A stretch of 17,976 nt of DNA from an uncultured Ruminococcus sp. GTDB taxonomy: Bacteria; Bacillota; Clostridia; Lachnospirales; Lachnospiraceae. The notes under the pieces were generated by a model. It saw nothing but the letters and a program-made list of their open reading frames with translations, was not told where the DNA came from and ran no database searches. The translations under genes and the position numbers were made by a program. Positions 1 to 5,215 of the stretch are shown here, one piece after another (position 1 is the first letter of the stretch; each line of letters opens with the position of its first letter). The DNA is taken from positions 1 through 17,976 of the forward strand of contig USFD01000066.1 of assembly GCA_900553885.1 (NCBI GenBank), in the 5' to 3' direction.

Positions 1-50
1 AAAAAGATGCTGCCGCATCTATGATTTTCTAATCATTGATGCGACAGCTC
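1..50 (-). terminator. Intrinsic terminator after the DUF1858 gene
   Basis: The inverted repeat 9-19 / 38-48 (GCTGCCGCATC against GATGCGACAGC, one mismatch) continues inward through ATGATT / AATCAT around a TTCT loop. Read leftward it ends in ATCTTTTT, from the A-run at 1-5. It lies 25 bases beyond the stop of the leftward DUF1858 gene. A weaker T-rich stretch also follows it in the rightward direction. Confidence 0.75.
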
Positions 51-74
51 CTTTTATATTTCTGTTTTATCTGC

Positions 75-284
75 TTATTTTGCCGCAGCGTTCATTGCCG
101 CGTTGATTTTTTCAACCAGAAGCTCACTGTCAATTCCATGCACCATGGCAGCCTCCTCAAGAGTCTCCATCTGAGATGCCGGGCAGCCCAGGCAGTGCAT
201 GCCGATCTCCATCAGTATCGGAGCGCTTTCCGGAAAAATATTCAGCAGTTCGCCAATCTTTGTATCTTTAGAAATCTGTGCCAT
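75..284 (-). CDS. DUF1858 domain-containing small protein
   Basis: A 69-residue protein that matches the whole DUF1858 family (PF08984): an N-terminal DTKIGELL segment, then a hydrophobic PILMEIGMHCLGC stretch with a Cys-x-x-Cys pair (C31, C34), then a helical tail. Family members occur alone or fused to redox enzymes and hybrid-cluster proteins in anaerobes. Their biochemical role is not established, and the conserved Cys pair suggests redox or metal chemistry. The start is fixed by AAAGGAGG a few bases upstream of ATG on the minus strand. The gene has its own promoter (334-362) and terminator (1-50), so it appears monocistronic. Confidence 0.88.
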   Translation of the reverse strand: MAQISKDTKIGELLNIFPESAPILMEIGMHCLGCPASQMETLEEAAMVHGIDSELLVEKINAAMNAAAK

Positions 285-333
285 TTCTGTTTTTCCTCCT
301 TTTAATATAGTAAAATATCATTCAATGGCTTTT

Positions 334-362
334 ATTATAAGCCCTGTCTGTTAAATTATCAA
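334..362 (-). promoter_or_regulatory. Sigma-70-type promoter of the DUF1858 gene
   Basis: On the minus strand TTGATA (357-362) is separated by 17 bases from a perfect TATAAT (334-339). The predicted start is near 327, giving a leader of about 43 bases with the ribosome binding site at its end. Confidence 0.7.
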
Positions 363-752
363 CCATCTTTTCTTTTTTTATCCGCCGCCCTCATATCCCC
401 GTACATATGACTCCCCCGGTGAATAAGCCGTTCCGTCTGTCTGAATTTTCTGATAAATAATCCGCATATTTTTCTTTCTTTTGAATACTCAAAAGTCAAG
501 AATTTTGTCTGGTTTTTTCGACAAAATCTTAATTTCATCATAACTGACCAAAACGTCCGTTCTTTTTTCCGGTGTGAGTAATTCACCAAAAACACATGTT
601 TTGATGTGGATAATGTGGATAACTCAGTTGAAAGGTACAGTTTTTCCACGTTTTTTTCGATTTTGAGTGTGGATAAGTTGAAAACTTCTTATTTTTCACT
701 TTCGACGCATTTTTACAATTTAGAACAAATTTGTGCATTTTGCTTATTCAGC
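363..752. other. AT-rich non-coding stretch with palindromes and DnaA boxes
   Basis: This gap of about 390 bases has no credible gene. It holds two small inverted repeats, CTTTTGA/TCAAAAG with a 4-base spacer (478-495) and ATTTTGTC/GACAAAAT with a 10-base spacer (502-527). It also holds the DnaA-box cluster listed separately and long T-rich tracts. Open frames here translate to low-complexity sequence without ribosome binding sites. Confidence 0.6.
605..676 (+). other. Cluster of three exact DnaA boxes
   Basis: TGTGGATAA, the complement of the consensus DnaA box TTATCCACA, occurs three times in the same orientation. Two copies abut exactly (605-613 and 614-622) and the third is at 668-676. 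A degenerate opposite-strand copy (TTTTCCACG, 642-650) lies between them. The surroundings are very AT-rich. This could be a replication origin component, a DnaA-titration site or a DnaA-regulated promoter region. No dnaA, dnaN or rpmH is in the window, so origin status is unproven. Confidence 0.6.
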
Positions 753-799
753 AAAAAAGGAAATCCCGTGCTTTTTTCTGAAGTACAGGATTCCCTTAT
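753..799 (-). terminator. Intrinsic terminator of the NlpC/P60 gene
   Basis: A stem of about 14 base pairs, including G-U pairs, joins AAGGAAATCCCGTGC (757-771) to GTACAGGATTCCCTT around an 11-base loop. Read leftward it is followed by TTTTTT, from the A-run at 753-758. It lies just beyond the stop codon of the hydrolase gene. Confidence 0.75.
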
Positions 800-815
800 T
801 CTTTTTCAGGCTGTT

Positions 816-1877
816 TTAAAGCACACGCCTCACCGCTATAATTTTCATATATGTGGCATTGCAGATACCAATACCTTTTTCCTCATTCATCGCATTAACG
901 ATATTGCCGTCCCCCATATAAAGCCCCACATGACCGTCATACAGAATCAGATCACCAGGCATGGCGTCTTCATAACTTACAGCGTATCCTGCATGTTCCA
1001 TATCATAAGTGGTCCGGGGAAGGCTGACACCAAAATGTGCATACACCGACTGAACAAAACCGGAACAATCCGCGCCCTCCGTAAGGCTTGTCCCGCCCCA
1101 TACATAGGGATTCCCGATAAACTGACAGGCATAATCAATAACCGCCTGTCCCTCGGCCACGGCCTCTTCCGCTTCTTCCCGGGCTTTTTCCTCTGCAATC
1201 CGCTCTTCCTCTTCTTCTTTCGTCTCCCCATAAGAATAAGAAGTTTCTGCCGTAATATACTCGCCGCATACCCAGCCGTCTGTCTCTCCGACTTTAACCG
1301 GATACCAGCCGTCCACGGGTTCTCCCGTTATCGCATATTCTTCGCCCTCTTCCACCTGGGTCAGTATTTCGTTCTCTGTCCCCTGACCTGATCTGACATT
1401 AAGCACAGAAGCGGTAACCGTTGCTTTATCTGTCGCGTAATCTTCTGCACTGGAGCGGGCTTCTGCTCCGGTGATCAGTGCATCTGCCGGAACATATCCC
1501 TCTGCAGAACCTGATCTGATTTTTGTCCAGCCATCCAGATATTCCAGCACTTCTGCCGCCGAGTCGCTGTACAGCTTCCCGACCCAGTCGCTTTCTTCAT
1601 CCGGTGCGCTTCTGATATAGGTAAAATCACCTGTATCAGAAAACGCCATATTCAAATACTCTCCCTCTCCTGATGGCACCAGATAGAGATTAATATTTTC
1701 TTTTACATCTGTCTCATAACATTTTTCCAGCACCGATTCGATTCCAGCAACCTGTACAAACGGCTGCTCTTCTTCTGCCTCCTCTGCAGCCGAAGCTGTG
1801 ATTGCTCTCCCCGGAATCATAATCATTCCCGACATTACGGAAATGACAATCCTTTTTCTGATGTGCGTTTTTTCCAT
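816..1877 (-). CDS. Secreted SH3-NlpC/P60 peptidoglycan hydrolase
   Basis: A 353-residue exported cell-wall hydrolase, probably a D-glutamyl-meso-diaminopimelate endopeptidase as is usual for the family. A basic, hydrophobic N-terminus (about 1-31) resembles a signal peptide ending near ASA-A. A first SH3-like segment (about 86-137) and a clear bacterial SH3 domain (about 153-208, VLNVRSGQG) follow. A Glu-rich charged linker (about 218-243) precedes the NlpC/P60 domain (about 245-353). The catalytic Cys is C271 in DCSGF and the catalytic His is H316 in GHVGLYMG. The usual third-position His appears to be Asn (N328 in IVNAM). AAGGAGG precedes the ATG. A perfect promoter and a direct-repeat operator lie upstream. 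Confidence 0.92.
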   Translation of the reverse strand: MEKTHIRKRIVISVMSGMIMIPGRAITASAAEEAEEEQPFVQVAGIESVLEKCYETDVKENINLYLVPSGEGEYLNMAFSDTGDFTYIRSAPDEESDWVGKLYSDSAAEVLEYLDGWTKIRSGSAEGYVPADALITGAEARSSAEDYATDKATVTASVLNVRSGQGTENEILTQVEEGEEYAITGEPVDGWYPVKVGETDGWVCGEYITAETSYSYGETKEEEEERIAEEKAREEAEEAVAEGQAVIDYACQFIGNPYVWGGTSLTEGADCSGFVQSVYAHFGVSLPRTTYDMEHAGYAVSYEDAMPGDLILYDGHVGLYMGDGNIVNAMNEEKGIGICNATYMKIIAVRRVL

Positions 1878-1928
1878 TTATAAAACCTCCTTGCATTTCT
1901 GTCTTTATCTTTTGTAGGAAGTTATAAA

Positions 1929-1957
1929 TGTTACACATTTGTTAAATTTGTTACACA
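1929..1957 (-). promoter_or_regulatory. Direct-repeat operator resembling a WalR box
   Basis: On the plus strand TGTTACACA occurs at 1929-1937 and 1949-1957, exactly 20 bases apart, with TGTTAA at 1940-1945 between them. TGTTAC-N5-TGTTAA fits the WalR/YycF consensus TGTWAH-N5-TGTWAH. The repeats cover the predicted start and early leader of the hydrolase transcript, a position that would suit repression. The regulator is inferred only from the motif. Confidence 0.5.
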
Positions 1958-1960
1958 GAA

Positions 1961-1989
1961 ATTATATCAACTATATTTTTATCTGTCAA
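1961..1989 (-). promoter_or_regulatory. Perfect sigma-70-type promoter of the NlpC/P60 gene
   Basis: On the minus strand TTGACA (1984-1989) and TATAAT (1961-1966) are both perfect hexamers with a 17-base spacer. The predicted start is near 1954, with a leader of about 77 bases. Confidence 0.82.
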
Positions 1990-2355
1990 GCCATTCTCCT
2001 TCTTTTCGATTGACACCTGATGACAGCATTACAGATTTTATATCATATAAATCTCTTTTTCGCTATTTTCTGTAATTATTTTGTAATATATTCTCCATAC
2101 GTCTTATTCTATTATCTGGAAATATTCTTATTAAAACTGCTGTGACGCGCTATCATTTCTGCACCGGAGATCGAGTACCCTGATCCCGCCTTCTTTTCCA
2201 TTCTCTGATTACGGTACAGAACCGGCCGGTTATTATTCAGCGGTGTGCAGCTTTCCGTAAGTTTTTTCAATCACTTCCACCTGGATTTGTTTGTTTTTTT
2301 CAGAAAATCGTTTGTTTTTTATAAAACCGCAGCTTTAAAAAATTTCAAATAACTG
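1990..2355. other. Non-coding gap between divergent genes
   Basis: About 365 bases between the hydrolase promoter and the perR promoter. It holds AT-rich runs, a 12-base perfect palindrome AACCGGCCGGTT (about 2220-2231), and homopolymer T tracts near 2270-2325. Two short leftward reading frames, one of 29 codons at 2112-2201, lack ribosome binding sites. I see no supportable gene. Confidence 0.5.
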
Positions 2356-2384
2356 TTGACATTCTCATTTTTTTATATTATATT
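2356..2384 (+). promoter_or_regulatory. Promoter of perR
   Basis: TTGACA (2356-2361) is followed after 17 bases by TATATT (2379-2384). The predicted start is near 2391, at the left edge of the palindromic operator. Confidence 0.75.
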
Positions 2385-2390
2385 CTAGTT

Positions 2391-2407
2391 ACAGTAATCG
2401 TTACTGT
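2391..2407 (+). promoter_or_regulatory. Palindromic operator at the perR start site (probable PerR box)
   Basis: ACAGTAA-TCG-TTACTGT is a perfect 7-3-7 inverted repeat. It can also be read as a 7-1-7 box with one mismatch, like Fur-family operators of the form TAATnATTA. It covers about +1 to +17 of the predicted transcript, the place expected for autorepression by a peroxide sensor. Confidence 0.65.
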
Positions 2408-2454
2408 TATTGTTTCTGAGAATCGTTTTTATTTACGAGAAAGGAGGATTCCCA

Positions 2455-2850
2455 TTGGCAGCTTTGAAATACAGCAGACAGCGAGAATCCATCAAGCATT
2501 TCCTTGCGGAAACAAAAGAGCATCCGACTGCTGATACTGTATATCTTCATGTAAAGAAGCAATTCCCCAATATAAGTCTGGGTACAGTATACAGAAACCT
2601 GAATCTTCTGACAGATCTGGGGGAAGTGGTCAAAATCTCAACACCAAATGGAGGAGATCGATTTGATGGACATCCTGAACCGCACAATCACTTCCTCTGT
2701 ACGAAGTGTGGACGGTTACTGGATCTGGATCTCGATATGAAAAGCATCGAAGAAGTGAACCGCCTGGCTGCGGAAAACTTTGACGGAAAAATCGAATCCA
2801 GTACAACATTATTCTATGGTGAATGCAGCGACTGCATTAAAAAGTCATAA
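2455..2850 (+). CDS. perR: PerR-type peroxide-sensing Fur-family repressor
   Basis: A 131-residue Fur-family repressor. A TTG start at 2455 is chosen because AAAGGAGG lies 7 bases upstream and the protein then begins MAALKYSRQR, as clostridial PerR proteins do; the frame could extend to an ATG at 2410 without a good binding site. The winged helix covers about residues 5-75 (SLGTVYRNLNLL recognition helix). All five PerR regulatory-metal ligands are present: H23, D71, H77, H79 and D90. The last is Asp as in PerR, not Glu as in Fur. Structural zinc cysteines are C82/C85 and C124/C127. Iron-catalysed histidine oxidation would release it from DNA. It lies 39 bases ahead of a rubrerythrin gene, probably in one transcript. 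Confidence 0.93.
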   Translation: MAALKYSRQRESIKHFLAETKEHPTADTVYLHVKKQFPNISLGTVYRNLNLLTDLGEVVKISTPNGGDRFDGHPEPHNHFLCTKCGRLLDLDLDMKSIEEVNRLAAENFDGKIESSTTLFYGECSDCIKKS

Positions 2851-2889
2851 CAATATAACATTATTTCAAAGAAAAGGAGACTGAAAACT

Positions 2890-3435
2890 ATGAAAAAATG
2901 GGTTTGTACAGTATGTGGTTATGTTTACGAAGGAGAAGCAGCTCCGGCAGAATGTCCGGTTTGTCATGCACCGGCTGAGAAATTCCAGGAGCAGACAGGC
3001 GAGATGACATGGGCTGCTGAGCATGTTGTAGGCGTTGCTCAGGGCGTAAGCGAGGACATCCTTGCTGATCTGAGAGCTAACTTTGAAGGCGAGTGCTCTG
3101 AGGTTGGTATGTATCTTGCAATGGCAAGAGTTGCTCACAGAGAAGGATATCCGGAAATCGGCCTGTACTGGGAGAAAGCTGCTTACGAAGAAGCTGAGCA
3201 TGCTGCTAAGTTTGCTGAACTCCTCGGCGAGGTTGTTACAGACAGCACAAAGAAAAACCTGGAGATGCGTGTAGAGGCTGAGAACGGCGCTACAGCTGGT
3301 AAATTCGATCTGGCTAAACGTGCAAAAGCTGCAAACCTTGATGCAATCCATGACACAGTTCACGAGATGGCAAGAGACGAGGCTCGTCACGGCAAAGCAT
3401 TCGCTGGTCTTCTGAAGAGATACTTCGGAGAGTAA
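2890..3435 (+). CDS. Reverse rubrerythrin (rubredoxin domain N-terminal)
   Basis: A 181-residue cytoplasmic peroxide reductase. The rubredoxin domain is at the N-terminus (about 1-35), with Fe ligands C6, C9, C22 and C25. The ferritin-like di-iron four-helix domain follows (about 50-178), with helix motifs EGECSEVGMY, EEAEHA and DEARHGKAF carrying Glu and His ligands. This order is the reverse of classical rubrerythrin and matches the PerR-controlled reverse rubrerythrins of clostridia, which reduce H2O2 and O2 using electrons from NADH through rubredoxin or related carriers. AAGGAG precedes the ATG. It follows perR closely without a terminator, so PerR control is likely. Codon choice is plainer and AT-richer than in genes to the right, as in a highly expressed gene. 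Confidence 0.93.
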   Translation: MKKWVCTVCGYVYEGEAAPAECPVCHAPAEKFQEQTGEMTWAAEHVVGVAQGVSEDILADLRANFEGECSEVGMYLAMARVAHREGYPEIGLYWEKAAYEEAEHAAKFAELLGEVVTDSTKKNLEMRVEAENGATAGKFDLAKRAKAANLDAIHDTVHEMARDEARHGKAFAGLLKRYFGE

Positions 3436-3486
3436 TATCCGGCATCATACAATAACTGACAGATAGATAGAAACCATTTAATAACA

Positions 3487-3535
3487 GGACAGTCTTTTAG
3501 AACTGAATACAGTTTCCAAAAGACTGTCTCTTTTT
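3487..3535 (+). terminator. Terminator-like hairpin between the two rubrerythrin genes
   Basis: GACAGTCTTTT (3488-3498) pairs perfectly with AAAAGACTGTC (3518-3528). An inner AACTG/CAGTT stem supports it, and TCTTTTT follows. It lies only 8 bases before the ribosome binding site of the second rubrerythrin, leaving no room for a promoter in between. It may terminate most perR transcripts or act as an attenuator for the next gene. Confidence 0.8.
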
Positions 3536-3554
3536 ATACACACGGAGGTATGTT

Positions 3555-4091
3555 ATGTCTAAATATTCAGGAACAAAAACAGAAAAAAACTTAATGGAAG
3601 CTTTTTCCGGTGAGTCACAGGCGCGCAACAAGTATACTTACTATGCATCTGCCGCAAGAAAAGCCGGATTTGTACAGATGGCAAATATCTTTGAGGAAAC
3701 TGCCAATCAGGAAAAAGAACACGCAAAAATGTGGTTCAAAGAGTTCCACGGAATCGGAACCGTGGAAGAAAATCTCGCAGACGCTGCTGCTGGTGAAAAC
3801 TACGAGTGGACAGATATGTATAAGCGTATGGCTGAGGAAGCAGAAGAAGAAGGATTTACAGAACTTGCCGCTAAATTCCGCGGCGTAGCTCAGGTAGAGG
3901 CTGCTCATGAGAAACGCTATCAGAAACTCCTTGATCACTACCGCGAAGGCAAAACCTTTAAGGATGAGGCTCCTCTTGGCTGGAAATGCAATAACTGCGG
4001 CTATATTTATGAAGGAGACGAAGCTCCGGAAATCTGCCCGGTATGCGCACATCCGAAGGCTTACTTTGAAAGAAAAGCTGAAAACTACTAA
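3555..4091 (+). CDS. rbr: Classical rubrerythrin (rubredoxin domain C-terminal)
   Basis: A 178-residue NADH-linked peroxidase. The ferritin-like di-iron domain covers about residues 1-135, with ligand motifs FSGESQA (E20), QEKEH (E53, H56) and EAAHEKRY (E115, H118). The rubredoxin domain covers about 140-175, with C145, C148, C161 and C164. This is the usual rubrerythrin order, opposite to its upstream neighbour. GGAGG at 3544-3548 sets the ATG start. The terminator-like hairpin just upstream implies read-through or a promoter within 3436-3486, where I see only a poor candidate. Confidence 0.93.
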   Translation: MSKYSGTKTEKNLMEAFSGESQARNKYTYYASAARKAGFVQMANIFEETANQEKEHAKMWFKEFHGIGTVEENLADAAAGENYEWTDMYKRMAEEAEEEGFTELAAKFRGVAQVEAAHEKRYQKLLDHYREGKTFKDEAPLGWKCNNCGYIYEGDEAPEICPVCAHPKAYFERKAENY

Positions 4092-4109
4092 AAACGGCCG
4101 ATTTTTAAA

Positions 4110-4153
4110 CCCGGCGGAACAGGGACGCTATGTATCTGTTCCGCCGGGCTTTT
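4110..4153 (+). terminator. Strong intrinsic terminator after rbr
   Basis: CCCGGCGGAACAG (4110-4122) pairs perfectly over 13 bases with CTGTTCCGCCGGG (4136-4148), followed by CTTTTCT. The converging GIY-YIG gene ends inside it. Read leftward the hairpin is followed by TTTAAAAAT, so it may also work, less well, for that gene. Confidence 0.85.
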
Positions 4154-4403
4154 CTGTATCTTCATGTTCCTGTATTAAGGAAAGCTTCTCCTGCCGCTTC
4201 ATCTGCTTAATCTCCCACTCCCGCCGCATGGCCTCCTCTTTCGTAGCAAACTCTTCATAATAAGCCAGAAGCACAGGCCGGCGGGACTTCGTATACTTTG
4301 CACCTCTGCCGCTGTTGTGGTCCTTGATCCGCTTTTCCAGATTATTTGTCCAGCCCGTGTACAGAGAGCCGTCCCGGCAGCGGACAATGTATGTATAATT
4401 CAT
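4128..4403 (-). CDS. GIY-YIG domain protein of the UPF0213 (YhbQ/YazA) type
   Basis: A 91-residue single-domain GIY-YIG protein. The family motifs are YTYIVRC and SLYTGWTNN in the beta strands, the helix with KRIKDHN, GAKYTKSRRPV, and the metal-binding Glu in the KEEAMRREWEIK helix. Length is typical of UPF0213. These small stand-alone nuclease-like proteins are widespread in Firmicutes and some have reported DNA-cleaving activity, but the cellular role is unclear. GAGGAT lies upstream of the ATG. It is the only confident leftward gene right of 2.4 kb. Its last eight or so codons lie within the rbr terminator stem. Confidence 0.87.
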   Translation of the reverse strand: MNYTYIVRCRDGSLYTGWTNNLEKRIKDHNSGRGAKYTKSRRPVLLAYYEEFATKEEAMRREWEIKQMKRQEKLSLIQEHEDTEKPGGTDT

Positions 4404-4655
4404 GGGATATCCTCTTTTTCTTCAGGGGTTCGTGTCATTATTGTTTCTTTTCTATATTACCCCATTTTCAAAATTATTTCTATATCCTTCAACTAATGAG
4501 TCTGCCGCAGGAGAATTCGGATTTGTCGAAATGAACTTAGATTCAGAAATACCGGAAAGTGTTCAGAATTTTCCGCATAGAACGGGACGGAGATATGGGA
4601 TGTGTATTCTATCCGGGAGGAATTCCTGATTATTTCCGTCTTTCCAAAACAGAAG

Positions 4656-4785
4656 TTCCTTTCGCAATTCCTCATAAAACCAAATCAAAAGGGAGCTTTA
4701 GTGGAAAAGACAACGGCTGAACAGGACTGAACCTGGCCGTTAAAGCGCCCCTTTGCCTTTGTTTTATGAGGAATTGCGAAGGAAA
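4656..4785. repeat. Left hairpin arm of the structured element
   Basis: The 18-base stretch 4663-4680 pairs perfectly with 4761-4778, and a bulged TTCC/GGAA continuation extends it. Inside, GCTTTA (4695-4700) pairs with TAAAGC (4741-4746). Further in, ACGGC/GCCGT and CAGG/CCTG form a bulged tip with an ACTGAA loop. Every level of the arm can be base-paired. Confidence 0.7.
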
Positions 4786-4840
4786 TTTACGGACTGAGGG
4801 ACAGAAAAAACGGAAACCCGAAGAGTTTTTTGATGCGCCT

Positions 4841-5050
4841 TTCAGAAGAGAGGGACGGGGAATTCTGATGACTTTGGAATGAGTTTAGAAAAATAGAAGA
4901 CTGGGAATCAGCGTTAGGATTTACAGCGGGATCTGTTTGAGCGCATGCGAGTTAGCACGCTGTAAATCCTGCTTTTAGCTGATTCCCAGTCTTTGCGATT
5001 TTTCTTAACTCATGGAACGGAATCAGAATTCCCCGTCCCTCTCTTCTGAA
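4841..5050. repeat. Long central hairpin, 29 perfect terminal base pairs
   Basis: 4841-4869 pairs perfectly with 5022-5050 (29 bases). The arms continue inward for about 43 bases with several mismatches and one single-base length difference, including a shared CTGGGAATCAGC block. A 12-base perfect stem, AGGATTTACAGC (4916-4927) with GCTGTAAATCCT (4959-4970), closes a 31-base loop that contains GCGCATGCG. Total span is 210 bases. Confidence 0.8.
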
Positions 5051-5143
5051 TACGTCCTTCAAACACTTTCTTGTCTTCTGATTTTCTATTTACTGACGGA
5101 AAATTCCTTCGATAAATCCGAATTCGCTTTTCTTTCATATTTG

Positions 5144-5152
5144 TGCTATACT
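5144..5152 (+). promoter_or_regulatory. Extended -10 promoter candidate for the ATPase gene
   Basis: TGC-TATACT (5144-5152) is an extended -10 element with no clear -35 hexamer. It lies 17 bases beyond the right foot of the inverted-repeat element. The predicted start is near 5159, with a leader of about 57 bases to the ATPase start. Confidence 0.45.
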
Positions 5153-5215
5153 TTTTGTTCAGAAACCACAAGGCTGACATCAGCGGTATGGTAATCCCGC
5201 AGGAAAGGAGACAAG

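Larger units (their letters stand above)
4511..5127. repeat. Nested inverted-repeat element or large structured RNA, unassigned
   Basis: About 620 bases with no credible gene but extensive self-complementarity. An outer stem joins 4511-4530 to 5108-5127 over 20 positions, with two imperfect ones of which one is a G-U pair in RNA. Similarity continues inward as imperfect repeats (4538-4560 against about 5063-5085). Inside are a left hairpin arm (4656-4785) and a very long central hairpin (4841-5050), listed separately. Smaller stems include GACGGA / TCCGTC (about 4586 and 4635). The layout, an outer stem enclosing arms, could be a structured non-coding RNA or a palindromic mobile element lacking a transposase. 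I do not recognise a named family. The next gene to the right begins 88 bases away. Confidence 0.72.

Noticed and set aside
359..649. Leftward open frame of 96 codons
   Set aside because: It covers the promoter of the DUF1858 gene and the DnaA boxes, lacks a binding site, and its composition reflects AT-rich non-coding DNA (repeated STLST comes from the DnaA boxes).
606..1391. Rightward open frame of 261 codons
   Set aside because: It is antisense to the well-supported NlpC/P60 gene and its terminator, starts within the DnaA boxes without a binding site, and its translation resembles no family.
2112..2201. Leftward 29-codon frame in the hydrolase-perR gap
   Set aside because: The translation (ends HSSFNKNISR) looks somewhat protein-like, but there is no ribosome binding site and no family recognised, so I do not call it.
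2241..2330. Protein-like leftward stretch (QVEVIEKTYGKLHTAE) near the perR promoter
   Set aside because: About 28 codons with no start codon or binding site. It could be a gene remnant, but the evidence is too thin.
4402..4629. Rightward open frames at the left side of the inverted-repeat element
   Set aside because: They run through paired arms, have no binding sites and give no recognisable protein.
4511..5127. Group II intron, or ROOL/GOLLD/OLE identity for the structured element
   Set aside because: No group II domain V-like motif or reverse transcriptase is visible, and I cannot match a signature of the named large RNAs by eye. Left unassigned.
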